Positions 22,472 to 36,243 of a stretch of 64,000 bases of DNA are shown in pieces; within the stretch, counting starts at the first letter, position 1; each line of letters opens with the position of its first letter. A program made the position numbers and the translations under genes. The notes below the pieces were generated by a model that was given only the letters and a program-made list of their open reading frames with translations, was not told where the DNA came from and searched no databases. This DNA is from Osedax frankpressi (lineage: Eukaryota; Annelida; Polychaeta; Sabellida; Siboglinidae). The stretch spans positions 32,580,292 through 32,644,291 of the forward strand of contig OZ038312.1 of the NCBI GenBank assembly GCA_964035775.1. Reading direction: 5' to 3'.

Positions 22472-25322
22472 GCAATAGGAGAAATAAGAGATATCTAACT
22501 AGAAGATGTATCACTGTTTATGCTACCTACTACGCATATTTATTAATATTTATTGGTATTCCACAATTATTTTTAATAAAAAACTAAATTTAAAAGTTCT
22601 AAATTTCTTTATATTCACATATGTAATAATATAGTAGAAATGTTATAGAAATATTTATATACAAATATAATAAAACGTATATGATAAAACTATTAATATC
22701 TAATATAATATAACGAAGTTACTTCAATGATATATACTCACTGTTCCGAATCTAACCTAAACTTAGTCTTAACTATAGGATATTGAATTGTATATCTAAA
22801 TTGGCATAGATTGCTTATCGTCCAACAAAGATTTACATTTACAATTAAAACTTCAAAACTTTAACGAAATCATATTTTCTTCCCACTATCCAGTTATCGG
22901 AATAAATGATCAAATGACTTATTAATGCTGGTATTTCAATATTATCGAAACGTGTTCAAATATATTTTATATCGTCCGGTTATAAGTGATTTAAGGTGAA
23001 ATATAATAAATTTTATTTACTGTCCAAGATCGTCTCAATACAATAATTTGAATAGTCATAGCGGAATATGAAATTTATAATATAATTAACTTAGAAAAAC
23101 AATATAATATTACATCATATAAAGTATACAACATATACATCATTACTTCTATTTAGCGGATTTATATATAATCGATATTCAAGATTAGTCCGCAAATGAC
23201 TCAAATAAAGTATTAATGAAAGTACTACATATGCATACTCTTTATTAATCTTTATTAATTCGTAATATAGTCGAAAATTAAAAATTTTTACAAATGTTAA
23301 GACGTGAACTAAGATGATATAAGGTACGTATGTTTATAAATATAAATAAATTATTAAAATTATGATATAAAATATTACAATACGGAATTTAACCGTAACA
23401 TCATAATATTCGATATGATGAGAATCTACTATAACAATATAATTATAATAAAACTATATATTTAAATCTCCTAATATGTTAATTTGATTTTGGAATAAGG
23501 ATATTATCCCCTTACCCCGTACCTTAAATTCTACTGTTTATTTATATATTCTTATTATTATCCCATATCACATATTACTACATAATTAGCTATAATCAAA
23601 ATGTTACCCCTACAATGTATGTATTATATTTTATCCCACCTTTTTTGTTACATATATTATCGATACAATCAATAATCTATATATTTTTTTCTAATATTGG
23701 TGAATAATATCAGTTATCTCATTTATTAAGAATTTGTCATAAGTTATTTAGAATGTACGTTACATTATTCATATATACAGAGTATCCCAATTTAAGTAAT
23801 TATATCTATATACTCTTATCATTTATGAATATATCTTTAATGCTATACGATTTAAGAAGATATAAATTAGTCAATAGGTAATCATTAATTTCTAGATGCA
23901 TTATTTAAATTCGTGCGTATTTTATTTTAAATCATGTTTCTATAAATAGTTTCCATTGTAAAGTTACCATCGATATCTTCTCTCGATAATATGAATCTGC
24001 ATATTCATATAATATAATATAATTTAAATAATATATTTTATATTCATATTTTTACAAATAATATATTTATAATACACAAAAACTATATGAAATTGTCAAA
24101 TTCAACAGAAATCTTTTCTAAATATTTTAATTTTTTTATATATCTAATTTGTGTCGAAATCAATATATTTCTTATATTATAAATGCATTTCTATCTAATC
24201 CATAATTTAAAACTATACTAGATATATTACCATTTATTTAATTGACCATCTTTTAGAAATAATTAACACATTATTTTCTAAATTCTAGTTTAGCTATTTC
24301 CAATCGAATCGTCTCATTATCAATATAGTGGATACCGTCTAGTTGTTTAATTAGTTAACAAATATTTACTATTATTCTACTAGTACCATAAACTAATATG
24401 GTATTTATATTGATTCTTCGGATACATCTACCAAAATACACAAACTTAGCTGTAATTACTACTTAACTCAATTTTATTTAACCTTATAATGTTAAATAAA
24501 GTCGTGGTATACCAATATTAGGTTTAAATACAATTCATTCTGATAAATAGAATAATGATCCACTAATAATTTAGATACTGAATAACATTATAATGAAATT
24601 TGTGTCATTTACGGACTATTCTTGAATTTCGATTATATATAAATCCGCTAAATAGAAGTAATGATGTATATGTTATATGCTTTATATGATGTAATATTAT
24701 ATTGTTTTTCTAAGTTAATTATATTATAAATTTCAAATTCCGCTATGACTATTCAAATTATTGTATTGAGACGATCTTGGACAGTAAATAAAATTCACTA
24801 TATTTAACATTAAATCACTTATATAAAATATATTTGAACACGTTTCTATAATAATAAAATACCAGCATTAATAAGACATTTGATCATATATTCCGATAAC
24901 TGGATAGTGGGAAGAAAATATGATTTCGTTAAAGTTTTGAAGATTTAATTATAAATGTAAATCTTTGTTGGTCGATAAGCAGTCTATGCCAAATTTAGAT
25001 ATACAATTCAATATCCTATAGTTAAGACTAAGTTTAGGTTAGATTCGGAACAGTGAGTATATATCATTGAAGTAACTTCGTTATATTATATTAGATATTA
25101 ATAGTTTTATCATATTCGTTTTATTATATTTGTATATAAATATTTCTATAACATTTCTACTATATTATTACATATGTGAATATAAAGAAATTTAGAACTT
25201 TTATATTTAGTTTTTTATTAAAAATAATTGTGGAATACCAATAAATATTAATAAATATTCATAGTAGGTAGCATGTACAGTGATACATCTTCTAGTGAGA
25301 TATCTCCTATTTCTCCTATTGC
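22472..25322. other. Convergent spacer of unit 1 (A1 to B1)
   Basis: Holds both genes' 3' ends and the inner parts of the inverted-repeat arms (about 22700-23205 and 24600-25090). Between them is a loop of about 1.4 kb with no partner elsewhere in the unit and no open frame or RNA gene I can recognise. Equivalent spacers: 29348-32217, 36244-39117, 43141-45991, 50036-52886, 56931-59781. Confidence 0.8.
23206..24599. other. Loop between inverted arms, unit 1
   Basis: AT-rich and apparently non-coding, yet strongly conserved in every unit. A short hairpin taccata/tatggta occurs near 24386-24403. I see no transposase, RNA motif or obvious origin sequence. Confidence 0.6.
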
Positions 25323-26590
25323 TCAACATGTTCTTTGACCGTCAAATTTGGATGGGAATGTACCTTGTTTAAATTCGTTACATTCGAGTACGTCATTATC
25401 TGTTTTATGACAACAATATTAAATAATATTATAGTATTAATATATAAATATATAACGATATGTTAATTTTATTGGACATAATATTTTTTAAATAGTTTAT
25501 TAAATATATTCCTTAAATATATTATTACGGTATATCATATAGTATACTAGAAAAGAAAATAGAATAAATAGAATATAAATATTTACTACACATACATGAA
25601 ACAATTCAAGTATTGAAATTAATTAATAATTTCATATATTATTATAAACAAACCATTTGTATCTAATTCTGAAAATAAAAATAAGCATTCTTCGAAGTTT
25701 GCATATTCTTGGCATCCTTCAATAAATTCTAATTTAGTTACTTTTCCATCTCCGTTGATATCATAGAAATTTAAAGCACTCGTCATATTTTGCTCACCAT
25801 CTACCTGATAGATAGTAATTATTAATCAATCTCTTGTTTTGATACGTTATATAAATATTGTATTATTATTACGTTATATAAATATTGTATTATTATTAAG
25901 GAGTCAGAATGCATAGTCTGGTACATACCGTAAGTGTGTGTTTCTTTATATTAATAATATAATGTGTATACATCATTAACATTATAATTAAAGAGTATTA
26001 TATTTAATATATATATATATATATTGAATACAATATATAGTAATACGTGTGGGTTATAAATGCAATGCATACAAATATATATTTTATAAATAATAACATT
26101 AATAAAATACTGAAATGACCCTATAATAAAAATGTCTAACTTTATCTGTAATGGCCTCGAGATCTCTCTTTTTTCGACCATAGCATTTCCTTACTCTTAC
26201 GTAATAACAAAAGTTACCATTACATTTCCTAATTCTGACATAAAAACATACCCTGGCCTCCGTCTCACCGATATTACAGATTATCAGTAGAGTTACAAGT
26301 AGAATGCAAGTTACAGCTGTAGACTTCATACCTATATAAGTATTATATAAAAATTAAATCTTTTACATACATATATTAATACATTGCAATAGTTCATATC
26401 ATGAATATATATAAATGATATTAATATACTAGCCTATATTTCGAAATACGTAGCAATATTTTAATTATAATACTATAATAAATGATTCCACTTATTATCA
26501 TGAATGATTTTGATATTAATTGTAACTTTCTTTTATAGTTAAATAATGGGAAGTACAAAGGTCAACATTTGGGAGAACTACATACAAATG
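24600..26590 (-). repeat. Right arm of the intra-unit inverted repeat (unit 1)
   Basis: Reverse-complement counterpart of 21185-23205; contains B1. The B intron and flank carry small indels relative to A, for example a repeated tacgttatataaatattgt word near 25838-25890 that is absent from A. Confidence 0.9.
25323..26329 (-). CDS. B1: paralogous four-Cys / EF-hand precursor with amidation-type site
   Basis: Exons on the minus strand are 26329-26141, 25804-25654 and 25399-25323, with the same phases (0, then 1) and lengths as A, giving 138 residues. Signal peptide 1-25. Cys 28, 36, 41 and 49 keep the C-x7-C-x4-C-x7-C spacing with FYVRIRK and YYVRVRK strands. The next residues are CYGRKKRD: Gly51 directly before RKKR fits furin-type cleavage followed by C-terminal amidation of Tyr50. 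EF loops are DINGDGKVTKLE and DTNDNDVLECNE. Unlike A1 it has Cys94 and Cys103 between the loops, so eight mature Cys, probably an extra disulfide. TATAAAAG on the minus strand at 26530-26537. Convergent with A1, divergent with A2. Function inferred as for A1. Confidence 0.82.
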
Positions 26591-28321
26591 TAAATAAAGA
26601 AATGCGCATTAAATTTATAAATATTTAGATACATCTAACTATAGATAGATGTATATTCAAATTGAATACTAATATTAGGAACTTCCTCATTACAAATTGT
26701 TCATTTATTATAATCAATATAGTCTGATTTATAGAATATATATGTAATATAGCTTGTCAAAATTGCAGAAATTACTAATAATAGACTTCAATGTTCATAG
26801 TATGATGTATCAATTGATTTTCTAATAATGTTAATTCGATTAAGAATTATTCATTTTATTGCTTCCAGTTCTTATTACACATGGAGTTAATAAAGCTTTA
26901 TCACGTTGTAATTATTAAGTACGAATATACAAATTCATCATTTTAATACTGAATCTTCGCAAGAAAAACTAAACTGAACATTTAATTTATATACAATTAT
27001 TTTACGAAACCGAAATGTATAACATATACATTAAAACTAATAATTTAAAGTAATTTAGTATGGTATGAGACTTACATTAATATAGGCCATATAAATATTG
27101 TTGTTTAATTAATAATCCTTCTTATGATTAATTTTAACTAAATTAATCAAATGAGTAATTTTTATTAAAATAAGGTATTTATTTGACATTATTGTATTTA
27201 ACCTATAGTAAGTATCAGTGGTTTGATATCGAACTCAAAATAAATGTATTTATAAAAACGTGGATATTGTCAAAATTACGAAATCTATGAATAATTGTAT
27301 TCTATAAATAAAAAATCAAAGATAGTAGAACTCCGTGATATCGTTAAATAATAGATAAATTGTAATAACAACCGATACATTTTGATTAGTAAAGTTTAAA
27401 AATAAAATAAAACTATATAATATTTAATTTCGAATACATCAAGCAATCATATAAGTGATTCAATTTGTAATCCTGTAAACCATCGACAAATGACAAAATA
27501 TATAGACTTTGTTGCATATAACTATAGCATATTATATCTTACTTTATGGCTAATGTTTTAAGTTATGTAAATACAATAAATAACAGTATATATTATATTT
27601 AAAATTTAATATAAATAATTTAAAGTATAATTATACTATATGACTATTTTCACGAAAATGATTACATTATATTAATATAGATAAATTATACTTATATATT
27701 ATATTTAGTATACTCTATTACATTAGATAATATAAGTAATCAAATAAATAATACTATATTACAGCGCAACATTAAAACACTACTGTTAACTACACATAAC
27801 TATTATTACCTTTATTTGTACAGTATATATTACTATATATTATATCATTAGCATAAACTTATTAATTCAAAAATTAAAATTTAATTCAATTCGAAAAAGT
27901 GGAAGTTTATAAAACAATTATATCTTTTATTTTGTTATTTAAATTATCATATTATAGGGAAGTTCATAATACTTCAAACCATATTTATCTATTTTGATTA
28001 ATACCTAACTTGGGATATGTTTATTTTAGACGAACTTCTCTAATTTTATTTGTAGACAGTTTTCCTAACTTTGACCTCTGTACTTCTCGTTATTTTACTA
28101 TAAAAGAAAAGTAAATTCGATATTAAATTCATTCACTATAATAAATGAAATAATTTATAATAGTATTATACTTAAAATTTTGCCACCTAAATCGAAATAT
28201 AGGCTAGTATAATATTATTATGTACGTATATATAACTATACATTCAAATATATATAAGCAATCGTAGTTTATTTATATACTTATTTAAAAGTTTTATTAT
28301 TTAAATAATATCTTCACAGGT
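26330..28321. promoter_or_regulatory. Divergent spacer between B1 and A2
   Basis: About 2 kb between start codons. TATA-like motifs face outward at 26530-26537 (for B1) and 28099-28106 (for A2), so this is the likely shared regulatory region. No coding frame seen. Equivalent spacers: 33225-35227, 40110-42120, 46999-49009, 53894-55904, 60789-62799. A marker taattaaaatatgaattccg replaces taataacaac in the last four. Confidence 0.55.
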
Positions 28322-28621
28322 ATGAATTCTACAGCTGTAACTTGTATTCTACTTGCAACTCTTCTGATAATCTGCAATATCGGTGAGACGGAGGCTAGGG
28401 GATGTTTCTACGTCAGATATAGGAGATGTAATGGTAACTTTTGTTATTACGTAAGAGTAAGGAAATGTTTTCGTCGTAAAAGGAGAGAGCTCACGGCTAT
28501 TACAGATAAAGTTAGTCATTTTAATTATAGGATCATTTAAGTATTTTTTTAATGTTTTTATTTATAAAATAAATCTTTTTACGAATTGTATTTATAACCC
28601 ATATATATTACACTATATTGT

Positions 28622-28680
<59 letters not shown>

Positions 28681-29347
28681 ATATATATTACAATATTCAT
28701 TAAATATAAATTACTCTATAAATTAATTTGTTAACACATTATATAATTAATATAATACCACACACTATTACAATATCTATTAGGCTATGCATTCTGACTG
28801 CTTATATAATACAACATATATAACTAATACAAACTAGAGTTGAATTAAGAATTACTATCTAACAGGTAGATGCCGAGCAAAATATGCCGAGTGCTTTAAA
28901 TTTCTATGATATCAACGGAGATGGAAAAGTAACTAAATTAGAATTTATCGAAGGATTACAAGAATATTTAAAATTCGAAGAATCCTTATTTTTATTTTCA
29001 GAATTAGATACAAATGGTTTGTTTATAATAATATATGAAATTATTAATTAATTTCAATACTTGAATTGTTTCATGTATGTGTAGTAAATATTTATATTCT
29101 ATTTATTCTATTTTATATTCTAGTATACTATATGATATTCCGTAATAATATATTTAAGGAATATATTTAATAAACTATTTAAAAAATATTATGTCCAATA
29201 AAATTAACATATTGTTATATATTTATATATTAATACTATAATATTATTTAATATTTTTGTCATAAAACAGATAATGACGTACTAGAATGTAACGAATTTA
29301 AACAAGGTACATTCCCATCCAAATTTGACGGTCAAAGAACATGTTGA
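28322..29347 (+). CDS. A2: four-Cys / EF-hand precursor
   Basis: Exons 28322-28510, 28866-29016, 29271-29347; 138 residues. Differences from A1: Glu for Asp56 directly after the RRKRR site, and Tyr for Phe77 before the first EF loop, which stays DINGDGKVTKLE. Six mature Cys. TATA-like motif at 28099-28106. The (TA)n in its first intron is longer than in A1. Confidence 0.82.
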
Positions 29348-32217
29348 GCAATAGGAGAAATAGGAGATATCTCACTAGAAGATGTATCACTGTACATGCT
29401 ACCTACTACGCATATTTATTAATATTTATTGGTATTCCACAATTATTTTTAATAAAAAACTAAATTTAAAAGTTCTAAATTTCTTTATATTCACATATGT
29501 AATAATATAGTAGAAATGTTATAGAAATATTTATATACAAATATAATAAAACGTATATGATAAAACTATTAATATCTAATATAATATGTAACTATAACGA
29601 AGTTACTTCAATGATATTTACTCACTTTTCCGAATCTAACCTAAACTTAGTCTTAACTATAGGATATTGAATTTTATATCTAAATTGGCATAGATTGCTT
29701 ATCGTCCAACAAAGATTTACATTTACAATTAAAACTTCAAAACTTTAACGAAATCATATTTTCTTCCCACTATCCAGTTATCGGAATAAATGATCAAATG
29801 ACTTATTAATGCTGGTATTTCAATATTATCGAAACGTGTTCAAATATATTTTATATCGTCCGGTTATAAGTGATTTAAGGTGAAATATAATAAATTTTAT
29901 TTACTGTCCAAGATCGTCTCAATACAATAATTTGAATAGTCATAGCGGAATATGAAATTTATAATATAATTAACTTAGAAAAACAATATAGTATTACATC
30001 ATATAAAGTATACAACATATACATCATTACTTCTATTTAGCGGATTTATATATAATCGATATTCAAGATTAGTCCGCAAATGACTCAAATAAAGTATTAA
30101 TGAAAGTACTACATATGCATACTCTTTATTAATCTTTATTAATTCGTAATATAGTCGAAAATTACAAAATTTTACAAATGTTAAGACGTGAACTAAGATG
30201 ATATAAGGTACGTATGTTTATAAATATAAATAAATTATTAAAATTATGATATAAAATATTACAATACGGAATTTAATCGTAACATTATAATATACGATAT
30301 AATGAGAATCTACTATAACAATATAATTATAATAAAACTATATATTTAAATCTCCTAATATGTTAATTTGATTTTGGAATAATGATGTTATCCCCTTACC
30401 ACGTACCTTAAATTCTACTGTTTATTTATATATTCTTATTATTATCCCATATCACATATTACTACATAATTAGTTATAATCAAAATGTTACCCCTACAAT
30501 GTATGTATTATATTTTATCCCACCTTTTTTGTTACATATATTATTGATACAATCAATAATCTATATATTTTTTTCTAATATTGGTGAATAATATCAGTTA
30601 TCTCATTTATTAAGAATTTGTCATAAGTTATTTAGAATGTACGTTACATTATTCATATATACAGAGTATCCCAATTTAAGTAATTATATCTATATACTCT
30701 TATCATTTATGAATATATCTTTAATGCTATACGATTTAAGAAGATATAAATTAGTCAATAGGTAATCATTAATTTCTAGATGCATTATTTAAATTCGTGC
30801 GTATTTTATTTTAAATCATGTTTCTATAAATAGTTTCCATTGTAAAGTTACCATCGATATCTTCTCTCGATAATATGAATCTGCATATTCATATAATATA
30901 ATATAATTTAAATAATATATTTTATATTCATATTTTTACAAATAATATATTAATAATACACAAAAACTATATGAAATTGTCAAATTGAGCAGAAATCTTT
31001 TCTAAATATTTTAATTTTTTTATATATCTAATTTGTGTCGAAATCAATATATTTCTTATATTATAAATGCATTTCTATCTAATCCATAATTTTAAACTAT
31101 ACTAGATATATTACCATTTATTTAATTGACCATCTTTTAGAAATAATTAACACATTATTTTCTAAATTCTAGTTTAGCTATTTCCAATCGAATCGTCTCA
31201 TTATCAATATAGTGGATACCGTCTAGTTGTTTAATTAGTTAACAAATATTTACTATTATTCTACTAGTACCATAAAATAATATGGTATTTATATTGATTC
31301 TTCGGATACATCTACCAAAATACACAAACTTAGCTGTAATTACTACTTAACTCAATTTTATTTAACCTTATAATGTTAAATAAAGTCGTGGTATACCAAT
31401 ATTAGGTTTAAATTCAATTCATTCTGATAAATAGAATAATGATCCACTAATAATTTAGATACTGAATAACATTATAATGAAATTTGTGTAATTTACTGAC
31501 TAATCTTGAATATCGATTATATATAAATCCGCTAAATAGAAGTAATGATGTATATGTTGTATGCTTTATATGGTGTAATATTATATTGTTTTTCTAAGTT
31601 AATTATATTATAAATTTCAAATTCCGCTATGACTATTCAAATTATTGTATTGAGACGATCTTGGACAGTAAATAAAATTCACTATATTTCACATTAAATC
31701 ACTTATAACCGGACGATATAAAATATATTTGAACACGTTTCGATAATATTTAAATACCAGTATTAATAAGACATTTGATCATATATTCCGATAACTGGAT
31801 AGTGGGAAGAAAATATGATTTCGTTAAAGTTTTGAAGATTTAATTGTAAATGTAAATCTTTGTTGGTCGATAAGCAGTCTATGCCAAATTAAGATATACA
31901 ATTCAATATCCTATAGTTAAGACTAAGTTTAGGTTAGATTCGGAACAGTGAGTATATATCATTGAAGTAACTTCGTTATATTATATTAGATATTAATAGT
32001 TTTATCATATTCGTTTTATTATATTTGTATATAAATATTTCTATAACATTTCTACTATATTATTACATATGTGAATATAAAGAAATTTAGAACTTTTATA
32101 TTTAGTTTTTTATTAAAAATAATTGTGGAATACCAATAAATATTAATAAATATGCGTAGTAGGTAGCATGTACAGTGATACATCTTCTAGTGAGATATCT
32201 CCTATTTCTCCTATTAC

Positions 32218-33224
32218 TCAACATGTTCTTTGACCGTCAAATTTGGATGGGAATGTACCTTGTTTAAATTCGTTACATTCGAGTACGTCATTATCTGTTT
32301 TATGACAACAATATTAAATAATATTATAGTATTAATATATAAATATATAACAATATGTTAATTTTATTGGACATAATATTTTTTAAATAGTTTATTAAAT
32401 ATATTCCTTAAATATATTATTACGGTATATCATATAGTATACTAGAAAAGAAAATAGAATAAATAGAATATAAATATTTACTACACATACATGAAACAAT
32501 TCAAGTATTGAAATTAATTAATAATTTCATATATTATTATAAACAAACCATTTGTATCTAATTCTGAAAATAAAAATAAGCATTCTTCGAAGTTTGCATA
32601 TTCTTGGCATCCTTCAATAAATTCTAATTTAGTTACTTTTCCATCTCCGTTGATATCATAGAAATTTAAAGCACTCGTCATATTTTGCTCACCATCTAAC
32701 TGATAGATAGTAATTATTAATCAATCTCTTGTTTTGATACGTTATATAAATATTGTATTATTATTACGTTATATAAATATTGTATTATTATTAAGGAGTC
32801 AGAATGCATAGTCTGGTACATACCGTAATTGTGTGTTTCTTTATATTAATAATATAATGTGTATACATCATTAACATTATAATTAAAGAGTATTATATTT
32901 AATATATATATATATATATTGAATACAATATATAGTAATACGTGTGGGTTATAAATGCAATGCATACAAATATATATTTTATAAATAATAACATTAATAA
33001 AATACTGAAATGACCCTATAATAAAAATGTCTAACTTTATCTGTAATGGGCTCGAGATCTCTCTTTTTTCGACCATAGCATTTCCTTACTCTTACGTAAT
33101 AACAAAAGTTACCATTACATTTCCTAATTCTGACATAAAAACATACCCTGGCCTCCGTCTCACCGATATTACAGATTATCAGTAGAGTTACAAGTAGAAT
33201 GCAAGTTACAGCTGTAGACTTCAT
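32218..33224 (-). CDS. B2: four-Cys / EF-hand precursor
   Basis: Exons 33224-33036, 32699-32549, 32294-32218 on the minus strand; 138 residues. Differences from B1: Pro for Ala59 in the linker after the cleavage site and Leu for Val64 at the first codon of exon 2, where the acceptor remains tcag. Eight mature Cys and the CYGRKKRD site are kept. TATA-like motif on the minus strand at 33425-33432. Confidence 0.82.
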
Positions 33225-35227
33225 ACCTATATAAGTATTATATAAAAATTAAATCTTTTACATACATATATTAATACATTGCAATAGTTCATATCATGAA
33301 TATATATAAATGATATTAATATACTAGCCTATATTTCGAAATACGTAGCAATATTTTAATTATAATACTATAATAAATGATTCCACTTATTATCATGAAT
33401 GATTTTGATATTAATTGTAACTTTCTTTTATAGTTAAATAATGGGAAGTACAAAGGTCAACATTTGGGAGAACTACATACAAATGTAAATAAAGAAATGC
33501 GCATTAAATTTATAAATATTTAGATACATCTAACTATAGATAGATGTATATTCAAATTGAATACTAATATTAGGAACTTCCTCATTACAAATTGTTCATT
33601 TATTATAATCAATATAGTCTGATTTATAGAATATATATGTAATATAGCTTGTCAAAATTGCAGAAATTACTAATAATAGACTTCAATGTTCATAGTATGA
33701 TGTATCAATTGATTTTCTAATAATGTTAATTCGATTAAGAATTATTCATTTTATTGCTTCTAGTTCTTATTACACATGGAGTTAATAAAGCTTTATCACG
33801 TTGTAATTATTAAGTACGAATATACAAATTCATCATTTTAATACTGAATCTTCGCAAGAAAAACTAAACTGAACATTTAATTTATATAAAATTATTTTAC
33901 GAAACCGAAATGTATAACATATACATTAAAACTAATAATTTAAAGTAATTTAGTACGGTGTGAGACTTACATTAATGTAGGCCATATAAATATTGTTGTT
34001 TAATTAATAATCCTTCTTATGATTAATTTTAACTAAATTAATCAAATGAGTAATTTTTATTAAAATAAGGTATTTATTTGACATTATTGTATTTAACCTA
34101 GTGTAAGTATCAGTGGTTTGATATCTAACTCAAAATAAATGTATTTATAAAAACGTGGATATTGTCAAAATTACGAAATCTATGAATAATTGTATTCTAT
34201 AAATAAAAAATCAAAGATAGTAGAACTCCGTGATATCGTTAAATAATAGATAAATTGTAATAACAACCGATACATTTAGTTTAGTAAAGTTTAAAAATAA
34301 AATAAAACTATATAATATTTAATTTCGAATACATCAATCAATCATATAAGTGATTCAATTTATAATTCTGTAAACCATCGACAAATGAGAACATATATAG
34401 ACTTTGTTGCATATAACTATAGCATATTATATCTTACTTTATGGCTAATGTTTTAAGTTATGTAAATACAATAAATAACAGTATATATTATATTTAAAAT
34501 TTAAATAAATAATCTAAAGGATAATTATACTATAGGACTATTTTCACGAAAATGATTACATTATATTAATAAGTATTATAGATAAATTATACTTATTTAT
34601 TATATTTAGTATACTCTATTACATTAGATAATATAAGTAATCAAAGTAAATAATACTATATTACAGCGCAACATTAAAACACTACTGTTAACTACACATA
34701 ACTATTATTACCTTTATTTGTACAGTACAAAATATAAACTATATATTATATCATTAGCATAAACTTATTAATTCAAAAATTAAAATTTAATTCAATTCGA
34801 AAAAGTGGAAGTTTATAAAACAATTATATCTTTTATTTTGTTATTTAAATTATCATATTATAGGGAAGTTCATAATACTTCAAACCATATTTATCTATTT
34901 TGATTAATACCTAACTTGGGATATGTTTATTTTAGACGAACTTCACTAATTTTATTTGTAGACAGTTTTCCTAACTTTGACCTCTGTACTTCTCGTTATT
35001 TTACTATAAAAGAAAAGTAAATTCGATATTAAATTCATTCACTATAATAAATGAAATAATTTATAATAGTATTATACTTAAAATATTGCCACCTAAATCG
35101 AAATATAGGCTAGTATAATATTATTATGTACGTATATATAACTATATATTCAAATATATATAACATATCGTAGTTTATTTATATACTTATTTAAAAGTTT
35201 TATTATTTAAATAATATCTTCACAGGT

Positions 35228-35529
35228 ATGAATTCTACAGCTGTAACTTGTATTCTACTTGCAACTCTTCTGATAATCTGCAATATCGGTGAGACGGAGG
35301 CTAGGGGATGTTTCTACGTCAGATATAGAAGATGTAATGGTAACTTTTGTTATTACGTAAGAGTAAGGAAATGTTTTCGTCGTAAAAGGAGAGATCTCAC
35401 GGCTATTACAGATAAAGTTAGTCAATTTAATTATAGGATCATTTAAGTATTTTTTTAAAATGTTTTTATTTATAAAATAAATCTTTTTACGAATTGTATT
35501 TATAACCCATATATATTATACTATATTGT

Positions 35530-35571
<42 letters not shown>

Positions 35572-36243
35572 TATATATATATATTAAAATATTCATTAAA
35601 TATAAATTACTCTATAAATTAATTTGTTAACACATTATATAATTAATATAATACCACACACTATTACAATATCTATTAGGCTATGAATTCTGACTGCTTA
35701 TATAATACAACATATATAACTAATACAAACTAGAGTTGAATTAAGAATTACTATCTAACAGGTAGATGCCGAGCAAAATATGCCGAGTGCTTTAAATTTC
35801 TATGATATGAATGGAGATGGAAAAGTAACTAAATTAGAATTTATCGAAGGATTACAAGAATATTTAAAATTCGAAGAATCCTTATTTTTATTTTCAGAAT
35901 TAGATACAAATGGTTTGTTTATAATAATATATGAAATTATTAATTAATTTCAATACTTGAATTGTTTCATGTATGTGTAGTAAATATTTATATTCTATTT
36001 ATTCTATTTTATTTTCTAGTATACTATATGATATACCGTAATAATATATTTAAGGAATATATTTAATAAACTATTTAAAAAATATTATGTCCAATAAAAT
36101 TAACATATTGTTATATATTTATATATTAATACTATAATATTATTTAATATTTTTGTCATAAAACAGATAATGACGTACTCGAATGTAACGAATTTAAACA
36201 AGGTACATTCCCATCCAAATTTGACGGTCAAAGAACATGTTGA
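35228..36243 (+). CDS. A3: four-Cys / EF-hand precursor
   Basis: Exons 35228-35416, 35762-35912, 36167-36243; 138 residues. The first EF loop is DMNGDGKVTKLE (Met for Ile at loop position 2). Residue 94 is Leu, so six mature Cys. Its coding differences and 3' flank match A7 rather than A4-A6. TATA-like motif at 35005-35012. Confidence 0.82.

Larger units (their letters stand above)
21185..23205 (+). repeat. Left arm of the intra-unit inverted repeat (unit 1)
   Basis: Includes the A1 promoter region, the gene and about 730 bp downstream. It is matched in reverse complement by about 24600-26590, which holds B1. Long stretches of the non-coding part, such as the region around the word cactatccagttatcgg, are nearly identical between arms. 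The same pair of arms occurs in every complete unit. Confidence 0.9.

Noticed and set aside
25951-26181. 76-codon minus-strand frame starting MVEKREISRP, repeated in each unit
   Set aside because: It overlaps the end of B exon 1 and its intron in another frame. Its conservation follows from the unit duplication.
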